Shown: positions 1 through 12,100 of the stretch, in pieces
Position numbering within the stretch: position 1 is the stretch's first letter
Layout: each line of letters begins with the position of its first letter
Assembly: GCA_009792885.1 (NCBI GenBank)
Contig: WMCF01000151.1
Location: 882,085-946,084, forward strand
Origin: Eremophila alpestris peregrina
Taxonomy: Eukaryota; Chordata; Aves; Passeriformes; Alaudidae
Reading direction: 5' to 3'
Length of the DNA: 64,000 nt
Notes under the pieces: model-generated
Told to the model about the DNA's origin: nothing
Seen by the model: only the letters and a program-made list of their open reading frames with translations
Database searches by the model: none
Translations under genes and position numbers: made by a program

Positions 1-519
1 AAAAACTGAATGGAGATAAACTTAATCACCTTGGTGGCCTCCATGGAATCTATCTGGCATCTAGTTGTCCAAAGATCCATAGCTTTAATCTCCCCAAACT
101 CTTGGGCTAGAAAACATGGAAATAACTCAGAGCAGATTCTCTGTTCTGCTTTGCCCTCAGTAGGGTACAGAGTTGGTTTTGGATATTGATGCCTGTTGCC
201 CACTAAACATGGTGATGGTACATTAGTTGTGCTTGTCAGTTACAAAATTACAATAAGATGATTTGCGGCTTGTGCTGTGTAGGTTTGACTTTTTTGTATT
301 TGTTACTTGAGCATTGAGAATGAAGCATATGTTAGTAAAATCTTAAGTTTTTTGACATTTAGGTGGAAATCACTTGTTTATTTTTAAGGATTTTTACTTA
401 GAGATCTGCAGTTCCACTCATGCAAATTTTTTACCAAGTGTTTTCTTCTTGCGTTCAGGATTTTTGATAAAAGTGGAAACAAATTGCTCGTGTATGTATT
501 AAGAAATAGGTTTCTTTCT

Positions 520-1294
520 TTTTTACCTACAGAATTTTTTTCCCATAAGTTGCTACAAAACTAACTATTAGGTACTTATGGGTACTTAAGCAAAACAAAA
601 GAAGTGGCCCAAGTCAGGAGAGGAGTGTAGCACCTGGCTACACTACTTTTGTCTCTGGGAGTTTCTCTCCAAGGGAGAAGATTCCCCGAGTTTTGCGGGG
701 GGGACAGGTAAAAGACGGACCATGGGGCAGTTGCGTTCTTGCTCGCTCTCAGCATCAGAAAGAAGAGGGTCAAGCTGTTGCTTACTGTGGAGAGAATTCA
801 CTGTCGCCATTAGAGTCTAGTCCTAAAAACCTACCACGATCTGTTCGTGTGCCTGGGAATTCTGAGTTCGCCTTTTCCTGCCCTGCTGGGAGCTAGGCCG
901 CCGCTGTCCTGCCCCCGTCGCTTCTTCAGCAATACTCTTAAGTCTTTTATTCGCTGTAGCCCTGCACCCCCTGCCCTGCCCAGACGTCCCGCGGTTCCAG
1001 TTACCACCGCAGACTTCCCCAGGGTTTTGTGAAGCAAAGCCTCTCCTCTATCCCTTCCCGTCTCAGCCAAGAAGGCTGTCACAAAGTTCCTAGTTCTCTT
1101 TTTTGTTGTTAATGCCATAGTTATTGTTGTTTATTGGCCTTGTTATACCTACTAGTAAAAAACTGTTATTCCTATCCTCATATCTTTGCCTGAAAGCCCT
1201 TTAATTTCAAAATTACAATAAGTCAAAAGAATGCATTCTCCATTCCAAGAGAGGCTCCTGCCTTCCCTAACAAACACCTGGCTTTCCAAACCAA
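520..1294 (+). mobile_element. LTR-derived segment (copy 1 of a family seen again at 57.76-58.49 kb)
   Basis: This stretch aligns by eye with 57760-58486. Shared landmarks are a TACTTA...GGTACTTAA segment, a TCGTGTGCC(T/C)GGG(A/G)AT block, a TACTAGTAAAAAACTGTTATTCC block, the CCTTTAATTTCAAA block and a terminal AAACCAAG. The orientation with the AGTAAA-like poly(A) signal near the right end puts it on the plus strand. It is a diverged solo LTR of an endogenous retrovirus; the left boundary is approximate. It lies in the same orientation as RANBP3. Confidence 0.6.
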
Positions 1295-2099
1295 GCCAGT
1301 ATGTGACAACATTTTATGTGCGAAATGTAATCTTTTCTGAGCTCAGGTGCTGGTTGCTGAAATATCATGGGTTTCCATTTTAGCCTTATCTTTTGGGCAA
1401 GGGTTGTGTGTTGGCAAGGGTAGTGACTAATAAGACCATCTTCTGGTGGTACCTTGGACTACTTGACTAATTATGTGGGAAGAGCTATGGCTCATCAAAT
1501 GCAGTATTAACATGGCTGAGCTGATAGGTGTGTGAATGCAGGGAGTTGCGTTCCAGAACTGTCAGTAGATTCTTATTCCCAATGCTAAAGGTTTCAAAAA
1601 TGCTCAACTAGGATGTTAGTAAGGTAGCTATACTTTTCTATCAACGTAAAACAAAGTAGAAAAGACCTTAAAGGTAATTAAATAGGCAAAGTGCAGTGTA
1701 AGCGAGGTTTTATTAGCCTTTGGTAGAGTCCTGATAGTACAGTATTATCTGGGTTCTAAATGTATGCAGTGCTAAATAGAAAGTTTTGTACTTTCTGGTG
1801 TTCTTCCACCCAAGGTATGCCTCAGATGTCAGTCCTGTGCAGACTTGTGCAGTCCTGTTTATCTGCCTGCTCTCAGTGCCCAAGTGGTCTGAATCATGGT
1901 GGGGAAGGAGTTTTGGGGCATCAGTGGGCTCTGCCCATGAGCTGCTATTGCTCCAGTTATCAACCAGTGTCTGAAGTGAGACTGAGTGAAGGGGAGGTGT
2001 CCATCTGCATGTCGTGGGGCAGGAATGTGATGAAAGGGTAATGTTGGACGAGGTAGATGGTCCAATATGTCAGAGCTATCTGAAAGGACGGTGTAGTGA

Positions 2100-2400
2100 A
2101 GATGGGGGTTGGTCTGTTTTTCCAGGTAGCAAAGTTCAGGATGAGAGGAAGTGGCCTCAAGTTGAGCATTCAGACTGGATATTAGGAAAAACATGTTCCA
2201 CAAAAGGTTTGTGCAGCCCTGGAACGAACTACCCATGGCAGTGGTGGATGCTGTCATCCCTGCAGGGATTTCTAAAACGTGTGGATGTGGCACTTGCAGA
2301 CATGTTTTAGCACTGGGCATGGCAATTCTGTGGGATCTCACAGACTCAGTGTTCCTAAAAGTTCTTGTTAACCTAAGCAATTCGATGATTCTAAGATGTT
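2100..2400 (+). repeat. CR1 LINE 3' end fragment
   Basis: The sequence follows the bird CR1 3' consensus as I remember it: GGATATTAGGAAAAAC, a block GTGCAGCCCTGGAACGAACT, CCCTGCAGGGATTTCTAAA, GTGTGGATGTGGCACTTGCA, and a closing AGCAATTCGATGATTCTAAG. It is a 5'-truncated plus-strand insertion with many substitutions, so it is old. It carries no coding capacity. Confidence 0.7.
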
Positions 2401-3189
2401 TTGTAATGAGATGAAGATGCTGATGCAGCCCTAATCACCTTCCATAGTGAAAGGAATCTGTCATGGGGTTATTTTTTGGAGGAGCAAGGGAGATTATAAT
2501 TAGTTGAAGAACAGGCAGAGAAATAGGAGGAAAGAGCCATAGAAATCCTCAGAAAATACCTTTGTTCAAAGATGCTTTGAATATCTGGTAGTTGGTAACC
2601 TGTGATGCTTCCTTTTTTTTTTTTTTCCCTGGTACTTTGGAAGATGTTAGGGGACTGTCCATTGCTAATTCCTATAAACACACTGTCATACTGGTTTATA
2701 GAGCATGCTTTGAAAGACTTTCCTCCAATGCTATAATTTTGTTGAAGGAACTAATGTCACAGAGTAATTAGGTTAAGTGCTTTGGAATGAACTCCCAAGT
2801 AATAGGTCTGTCTATCAACATAAACACACCCATTATTTGGGAGTTCTGTATTTTAAAAATGAAATTATTTTGAAAACTGTAATTTTAAAATTTTCAGTAT
2901 ATAGAAAATGTAACTGTAGTAATTGTTACACAGTCCCTAAAGATATTAGTGCTTGGGATATGAATTTTCCAGAATCTTACTTGGTAAATATTTTTAATTA
3001 ATTGTATTTGATAGTATCTGTGTGAAACCATGCCTACATGTAAGTCACAGAAGATTATTGCATTGAGTGTGTATCATTGATAGTAAAGAAAAAAAATCTC
3101 ATAACTGATGCTTAAAATATTTGGATAAACTGAAGAGACTGAAATGTTCAGTATGTGATCTTTGTTTGATCAGTGTAATCTGATTTCAG

Positions 3190-6100
3190 AGATCTGCAGA
3201 TGGATCAAGTCCAGAAGATGGAGATGGTAAGAGATTTTATTGTAAAATTAAAAGGCATGAGTGTGTGTCTTGCTGGAATGTTTTGCATGTTCTCTAATAA
3301 TTTGTTCTCTACAGAATCTGATCGAGAGGATGGAAGTTACTGTCCACCTGTAAAACGTGAGAGAACGTCATCTTTGACTCAGTTCCCTCCTTCTCAGTCA
3401 GGTAAGTGTTGCTACAGTATTATATATGAGGGATGGTTTTTCTTCTAGACATTCTTCTTCCAGTTATGTAAGCAGTCTTACTACTGTCTGCTGTGCTTTG
3501 GCTTAAGACCTTAGCAACCATGTACTCACATCAGCAAATTTGGTGAAGCCCAAAGGACTTGATAGATAGCTTTTAAAAATGTTCTCTGTCTGTAAGTTTG
3601 TGTATTTTTAGTTTCAGCTTTTACTCTTGTGCTGTTAAATTGCAGAATTAAGCAGAAATCTCCCGGCTTTGTTGTGATCAGGTTGCTTCTTTCCAAATTT
3701 AGACAAATGCTACCTTTTTCTTAGTTACTCTGCTGCCAGGGAAATTTTTCAAGTCTTAGCTTGTGTTTTAGTCCTTTTCTTTTTTCTTCTCCCATGCCTT
3801 TTAAAATGGGAAGGATTCAGTGCATTTCTTAAACATCTGACATATGCAGGAGAGAAGACCACAGCCTGTGTGTGCATAGTCAGGGCAATGATATCACTGG
3901 GGTAAATTCACACAGTTCACTTGCGCAGGAGTGGTCATGTTTGATATTTTATTCACACACAGGAACAGTCTTGATTTGTGCCATCTCTCCTCACAGATCA
4001 TATGAAGGTTTTAGCTATGGTCAATCGTTATTTTAGTTAAGATATGTCAGTGTTTGAGGCAGATTTTGCTACTTTATTTCTACCATATTAAGTTGAAATA
4101 AAGGAGATGAAAAACCTTGGAGAGAGCAGGAAAAAAATATTCCTCTCACATGCAGCACATTCTGGAGATGTGACTAAAAGGTGAAAGCCTAGTTGTTTTG
4201 CTTTTAATTTTAAAGAAATAAATGACTACAAAATCCAAAATGTAGTCCCTCATACTTGATGAGCACAGCATTGTAAATTCATGCACCAGTGCTAGTCAGG
4301 GGATGAAGCCCTTCTCTTTCAGACTCCAGTTTTCTGATGTGCAGCTCAGTGGGTCTCCAGATGCTATTCTGTGAATTGAGTGACCAGTGTTGCTGCTGTC
4401 TGCTTGCCAACCACTCTTAGAAAAGGAATGCACAAAAATAATGGGGTTTTGTAGATTTTATATTAGAATAACAGTATGTGTATGCCCAGATTCCCCATAA
4501 TCTCTAATACTTCCATTCCATTTCTTTGTCATACAAGGTTAGAATCTCTGTGGTAACATCTATTAAGTGGTGGAGGAAAACAATTTACTCAACTCTTTCA
4601 CGGTTAAATACTGGCTGTTCCAAGAGTCCAGTATCCTTTCTCAAGCCTCTGCTTAGCTAATATATTTTGAGAGGATGTGGTAATTTATTCCCTGACACCT
4701 TTGTTCTCTTCTGATGTGTGTTGTTGTCAGTAACTTCAATTTGAATTGCAACTTCCAGAAAGATCTCTTTGAATATTATTGACATTATTCAATGGCTTTA
4801 GTTTCCAGAAAATCTTTTACTTTGCCACCTTCTCATTTCTTTTTGTGGGGTTATGTTTCTCTCAAGAACAGGGAAATTTTACTTATATGAAAACTGTGTC
4901 ATGTTTAAGCTTAAGGCAGAGAATAATAAAAAGAGACAAGGTGGCATTAAAGGAAATAGGATAAAATATTTAAGATTTAATTATAAAAGGCAAATGATTC
5001 ATCTCTTAATACAGTGGTGTTCAGAGATGAGCTTCATTTCTTCTCTCAACATACTTAAGCTTTTTCTACAATCTTATAAAAGCTAAAAGAGCCAATAAAT
5101 ACTGTTACGCTTTTCTTCATGCAAAATGATCTGTTGGAGAAATCTGTCTCCTTCTCTGATTGCCCTGTTTCATAAATTGGATTGTGAGTTTTGTTATAAC
5201 ACTGAAAGTACTAGAACTGCTGGACAGGGCATCAACCAAACTCCCTATTGCTTGCTTATTTAGGTTCCAGCAAAGGGTAGAAAAGAAATTTTTTCCCTTT
5301 TGTTGACTATTATGCTGCTGAGGTGACATCTGACAGTACTCTGATGTGCTCTCCTCTGTTTCTGTAGGAGTTTTGTCTTTGCAGGGTAGTTCAAACCTAA
5401 GTTGACTGTTGGTGCAGACAGTGCAGTCCATCAGAGCCCGGATGTTCAATCCTACTCTCTAGGAGGCATTTCACACATTTCTGCTCTCTCTCTCTGCAGG
5501 GGCCTTTTGAAATGGTATTATACATTTTGTAATGCTGTTACATATTCTAATACCACTTCTGATTCCTAATTCAAATGCCATTCAGATTGAGAATCCTGTA
5601 TTTATACAGGATTCAGAAGAAATGAAATTTGTTCTGTTTCAGGAGACACTGAGAAGATTTTATGGACTGTAGCTTGTTTGCTACTTCAGCTGTAATATTG
5701 TTTTAGTTTAGAAGAAATAAAACCAAAATAAAATAAATTACTAAAAAAGTAATTTTATGTTTGAAGCCTGGGAGCAGATTTATAATAAAGAACAACATAC
5801 ACAACTTCCTTTTTTTTTTTTTTTTCCTTGACTGCAGTAACAAAGAACAATGTCTTTATGCCATCAAGCTTCTGTGAACCCTCTACAGGCAATTCTGACT
5901 CAGAACCAGGTGAGCTTCCTAATTTTCTGCTTTTTTTCTTGAACTGTTGTTAATTTGTCATGATCCAAAGTACTCTGATACTTTAGAAGTAAGACCCTAT
6001 CTGTGAGAATGGAAATGATGATGGTTCTGATCTTAGAGCTGTTCTCTTGCTCACTTCGTTGCTTGACTTCACCCTTGATGGAGGTAATTAAAATAAGATC

Positions 6101-9100
6101 AAAATTGTTAAATATGTTGGGAGTGATGGTAGAATACTGCAGTATGACCTGTTCCTGCTAGCTTCACAATAAAACATGGGAAATTCTCATTTATCTACTT
6201 TGGAAGACTGTTCTTTTATATTGGAAAGCAAAACAACCATAACGTATGGTCGTGATGGTGTTCAGCTATGCCCTGTGAGCCCTGTGTTAACAGAACTGCT
6301 GATTTTGGTAGTCTCTGTAGTTCTGGTTCAGTTGTGTTGGTATCACTGTAGTGCCCATCAGTATCGTATGCTTATAACCAAGCACAGTGAGGCTGTAAGA
6401 TGCCAAGTTGTCTCATTCTGAGTACAGATATTAAGCCCCTAAAAGGAAAAAGGTATTAGTATTAAGTTCTTAGGAACTCGATTTTTAATAGCTGTAGATT
6501 TATAATTTTTTTTGAGATTTTGGTACTTAATTTAAAGTTAAAATTTAATTTAACTGTAGTGAGTGTGAGCAAAGGAATTTCTTTTATCTTCATACTACAG
6601 AAGCATGAGTAAAAGTTTATTATTACAAGAAACTAACATTAAGCAATTAAGTTTAACTTATAATTAGCAGTTAAATACTTGTTAGCAGCTGTCATGTTCA
6701 GTCATAATTTTGATTGTTCTTTGTTTGATTATCACTTAAAACCTTTATTATCTATATAAAGTCCTTCACAGAAGGAGCCCCATTTCTCTGGTGAACAGTC
6801 TTTTTACTGTTTCTTTTGAAAAAAAATTTTGAACTTTTTGCTTGTGACACCATGTGTTTATCTGTGATGTATATTTGCTGTGATGGTCACTGGAAATTCA
6901 GGTTTCTTTAAGAAGAGAATTTGTTCTTTGGAAGTCTCCTAATAACTTTGCATATTTATAGAACTTGTAGGTTGTTACATTGGGGAAAACATGAGGAATT
7001 TTATGACTGAATGGATATTTCTAATATGTTACAGCTTTGTCCTTGTAATTTTGTATTTCACTTCCAGAGGAAAAGAGCAGTGGATTCCGGCTGAAGCCAC
7101 CAATACTTATCCATGGTCAGGCACCTAGTGCAGGTGAGTTCACTGTTTACTGTAACAGTACAGAGAAACCAGCTCAAGCATTTTATTTAGTTAATCGTTT
7201 CATCAATTGGCTATTGTAAATAGAAGGAGGCAATACCTATGTGTCTGCAGAAAAAAATCCTGTCATTCTAGGGTGGTTGTGCCCATATGCACTGCACAAT
7301 GCATATGGACGCTTCTGTGTTTTGCACTGGATCAGCTGTGCATGTCTGGAGTGCATCTCCCAGCTGTCACTGCTTAGCAAGCTTCTGTTTGTGCTTGGAG
7401 TAATCCTACAGACAGTGAATTTGATTCCTTTGGTAGCAAACCGTAAGAAAAAGGGTGTTCCAGGAGTGCCTTGAGCAAGTTCCAGCCATTACTGAGTGTT
7501 CAGTCTGTGACCAGGCCAGGGCAGTTGGAAGTGTCAGAGAGCGTCCGCTTCTGCTCACCCTGGCTTTTGGCAGCAATGTGGGTGGTGGGTGCTCGATCTG
7601 CACTACAGGTTGGCTGTGACTTAGTTTCCTGTTTACTGATATAGACCCAGCCACTATCAGAAAGATATTAGTATTACAGCTCCTTAGGAATTTGGGGAGG
7701 GGGGGACCCTAAAACTATTTAGGTAATGAAAGCTATTATTGTGTGTATATATGGAAACTTAACTTCACTTGCAGGACGAGTGGTAAACTTAAGAAAGGAA
7801 CAAGCTGTTTTTATCTTACGAAGTTTGAACTTAGGATAGCTCTATCATCTGATGTCATGCCCTTGTAATATGGGTGACCTGAAATGGAACTAATTGCTAT
7901 GAGTGAGTTCTGTTGCAGTATTTTATTGGATCAAGAGTTCATCTTGACTTTTTTCAGTGAAGAAAACTGAATCTTCTGGGCTTGCCATAACCTTTTGGAG
8001 TTCATGTTACAATGTTTTGGGTTTTTTTATTAGGTTGTTTAAGGTCAGTTAGTTTTTTGAATCATAGCAGAACTAGAACTGTAGTGCTGTGCATCTTACT
8101 GTAACAACCAAAGAGGCCTGGTTAATTCAAAAATCCAAAAGGTTTTTAAATTACACAGCACAAGTATTACAGTACTGATATGTTTGATTGTATGGGTAAA
8201 AAAAAACATCTTACTAATATCTGGAAATTACTTTATTGGAAGGAGAAAAGAAGACTTGGAATATGTAATTCAATAAAATGTCAGTGCATAAATAGGATTA
8301 CTGGTGTACTGTTAATTTCTCTTACATAGTGGCTTTTGTTTCTGGATCAGTAGTAAGCTTTTGTTCTGTGCTTTCTTGGATAAGGTAGACAATATATTTT
8401 AAAGTCTCTTTTTAGGCTAGGAAATAGTCTTCCCTGTTTGGGACTAACTCTTTTGAGGCTGAGTAAGGAGGGATGGAAGAGAAGTGAGTAGAAGCTTTTC
8501 TAGTGTCTGTTTTTTCATTGTGTGCTCTGTTGGAAACAGTTAGAGAAAATTACATGAAACTGAATTTTCCAACTTTTAAGCTTTATACTTCTTGAAAAAA
8601 ACTTTGCCCTTGCAGGTCTCCCTAGCCAGAAACCGAAGGAACAGCAGCGAAGTGTGCTTCGTCCAGCGGTATTACAGGCACCACAGCCAAAAGCTTTCTC
8701 CCAGATGGGTAAATAATGCTTTTGCATTCTAAATACAATGGCGAGAGAACAAAAATATTTTATTTGTTCAGTGTAGTGGTTTGGTTTTATTCAACATCCT
8801 CCTTGGATTTCTAGTTTTCTCCTTTCAGAAAAGAAACGTCTCAATTGGTAAGTGTATCTGTATTGCATGAAGAATAACATAGTGGAACCTTTAGGTGTGT
8901 AAGATGACTGTGTTGACAGGCCTCTAACTTTGGTATAGTCTAGGCTTGAGTTTTGGAATAAAAAGACTTTTAAGAGTGTGGTATAGCAGTCGATCTCAAA
9001 TGACAGCACTGGTGTAATAAGCTATTGCTGGTAATTGATCAACAGTAAAGTTGTCTCACTAAATCAGTGAGAGGTGCCTCTGGGCTTGGGGACCATATTG

Positions 9101-12100
9101 GAGTTGGTCCAAAATTGTACTTTGAAGTACAATTTTAATTCTGAGCATAGAATTCTAAATCTTAACTTTGGTCATTCATATAATGTTTATTGTATTATGG
9201 AATTTGATATAGCTGATGGAAATAGGCAGGATTAAAGTGTGGAAGTTAATGCAAAAAAACTGTTTAAAGTGTCCCTGTTTCCCCAGCCTGATGCCATTTG
9301 TTATGTGAAAGTTAAGTTGAACAGAAACAGGAGTAACTTCAGTGAATGCAGAATCTGGCATAGAACCAGACATTTCTAGCTTGATTTCTTGATGTGCCTC
9401 CTGACAGAGTGGAATCCACAGAGGACTTAGTATTGGGGTAAAAATATTCAGTGGAAGTCCAGTATATGAGCAGGTAAATCAGTATGAAGACAAGCCCTGC
9501 TGGCTGTGAACAGTACTAGATTGGAGCAGGATGGTTGCTTGAAGTTGTACATATTGAAATCCTTAAACATTTCTATAGATTAATTTGCTGGCTTAGGGTT
9601 CTGCATTTGGAATTTTGATTCTGCTAAGAATTGCTGAACTGTGTTCCTCAAGTCTCTTGCAAAATGCTATGGGAACTTTAGTTTACATTGCAATGTTTAA
9701 TGGACTTAAACAAGAAAATTGCATGCAATTTGCATAAGAACTTTTATGACAGTCTGAATATCTAGGGAGTTTGTGTATTTTTTTATTTCTGTGTTGCAGT
9801 TCTCAGCAGTGGCACCAATGGTGTAAATATCCTTCCAGATTCTGCAGCTGCATCAGAATCATCAAGTGATGTAACACTGAAAAGTTCAGACTCTGAAGAC
9901 AAGGTGAGTTGCAGAAGGAGACTCAAGGTCACAGATGTAAATATTCTCTGAACAGAGTAAAAAGCCAGTAGCAGCATATGAATTCCCTACAGGAAGTAGA
10001 CGGTACAGGCAATGAGGGGCTGAAAAGTTTTACCTAGAGCAAAAGACATCTAAGTGCATTAGATGTCATTTATTGGCTATAATGAAAGAAAGGTCATGAA
10101 ATACTTAATTCCAGTTCTGTGTAGTGTGTCCAGTCCGTTCCTTCAGGGTTTAAGCTAACTGTTAGCATCTGAAGGTCTTGACTGATAGAATGAGGGGGTT
10201 GTTTGGGGCCTTTAAATGTGGTTGGGTTTTTTGTAGCTTAATTAGGCAGTTGTTTGCTTTTTGTTGCCATTTTGAGCATAGGGAAAGTGTTTATAAGACA
10301 GAAGTATGGAATAGTTCACTTGAAATTCAAGTCTTAATCCTGACTATGTAAGCAGAAACACTTGCAGTGTGAATGGCTTTTTAGGTTTAGTGAAAAGCTA
10401 CTGCCACAACTGAAGTATCGATAAATAAATTGAATGCATATGAACCAGTATGAAAACTGTGAGGCATGCTTGTATCCCAGCTATGTGTGTCATTTGGGAC
10501 ACCCTCTATCTGCTTTTAACATCTAAAAGTCCTCGTAAGTTTTTAATCAACTGACCTTGGAGAGAGTTTTCTGGTAGAGGAAAACTCTTAAATCTAGTTA
10601 CTATAGATTTTTGGAAGCTCAGTGTAAATGGCATAAAACTTCACAACTGAATGTTTGCAGTTTTACCAAGGGTTGTGGTGAGATATTCTATTGTCTTGGC
10701 ATTTGTAGTCAATTTTGTCTCCCTGAAGCTTCCTAGCACAGTTAGAAGTCATTTGACTTCATGCAGTAGTTGTGTTAAATGCTGGAGTCTGCAGAATATT
10801 AGATGGCTAGGTGAGAGTGAAAGATTACTTCTGGGATTGTTTCATGTGGGTGATTGTATCTTAAGATCTGTGGCATGGATTTGATGCACCACAGAGAGAG
10901 AACTTCCTTGTGAGGGCAAGTATATGTTATTTGCAGTACTACATTAGCATGGTCTGCCTTTGTTAGAGCAGGTGTGAGTCATGGTCTTATTTTACACTCA
11001 GAAAAGTGTCTGTTTTGTGCTTATAGAAGGTAGCAGAGAGGGAATGTTGTCATACCCTAAGCAGCTCTGTGGCAACTTCTACCTATCTGGTCTCTGTCTT
11101 ATAAACCCATAGGAAACTATAGGAGCCCTAAGCAACATTTGTCCTCAGATTAGGTACAAGCTGTAGCCTTCTAGCCAACCTTCCTCAGCTGGTAGGAGAG
11201 TCTGGTGGCTGAAAGTCATCAGGTATGCAAGGGAACTTGACAGCCCTCAGCCTTTCTGGTAGCGGGGAGATGTTGATCCTTATCCAGAAGGAGGAGGACC
11301 TGGTAAGGAAATCCTAGGCTAAAGATTCTACCTTGTGTTCAACAGAATCCTCCTTTACCCTATGTATCATTCAGTGGTGAAGGACTACTCCCAATGATCA
11401 ACACAGGCCCATTTCTCATTGCAAGCAGAAAAACAATGTCTTTGAAATGCCAGCATTAGAATCTGAAGGCAAATGATACAGCTAGGTTATGCAAAGGTTG
11501 TGCCTTAAACGTAAAATGGGATTTGTGGAACTCTGAGACCTAATCTAGTGTTGTTTTCCTACTGCATTTTTGGATGTATGTGATATGTGCGGGAAGTGCC
11601 ATGGCTGGCACATGGAGGCAACAACACCCAGCATGAGAAACAAACAGAAGGAATTGGCAGTCTGTGTTCAGTGAGATTTCATTGGGATCATGGATACCGG
11701 AGGTTTACCTCAAGTTACCTCAAGTAAAGCTGAGTTTACCTCAGCTGGAGTACTACGTTAGATAGCTACAGGCTTTTTAGGAAATGAAGTAGGAAACACA
11801 GACAGAGTTGGGTTCTGCTGTGCTAAAAGAAGCTGTTTGAGTGCAAGAAGGCGCTGAATTGGTCAAGGCTTTGTAGGTAAGGATCTGAGGGGAAGCCAAC
11901 AAGAGGGAGATTAAAGTGAACCTTCACCAGACTTGGACTGATCAAGTAGAGAAGGTAACTAATGCTCTTGAAGAACTAGAACTAGACTTACAGGCCTTGG
12001 TTCTGAAGGAGAACTTTAGTACTTGGACACCTGATATAATGGCAACATGTCCTGGTAGAAATCCTCCAGAATACTCCTGGAGATTTTTAGAAATACATTG

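Larger units (their letters stand above)
1..3189. other. RANBP3: RANBP3 upstream intron sequence
   Basis: No coding exon of RANBP3 or any other gene is recognisable here. Because the first exon seen (3190) starts mid-protein, this stretch is most likely the 3' part of an intron. It contains an LTR-derived segment (about 520-1294) and a CR1 3' end (about 2100-2400), listed separately. The rest is AT-rich and unremarkable. Short open frames in it are shadows. Confidence 0.6.

Noticed and set aside
6005..6060. Possible C/D-box snoRNA in a RANBP3 intron (ATGATGATGG ... TCTGATC)
   Set aside because: Boxes are weak, no terminal stem is visible and no antisense element to rRNA was recognised.
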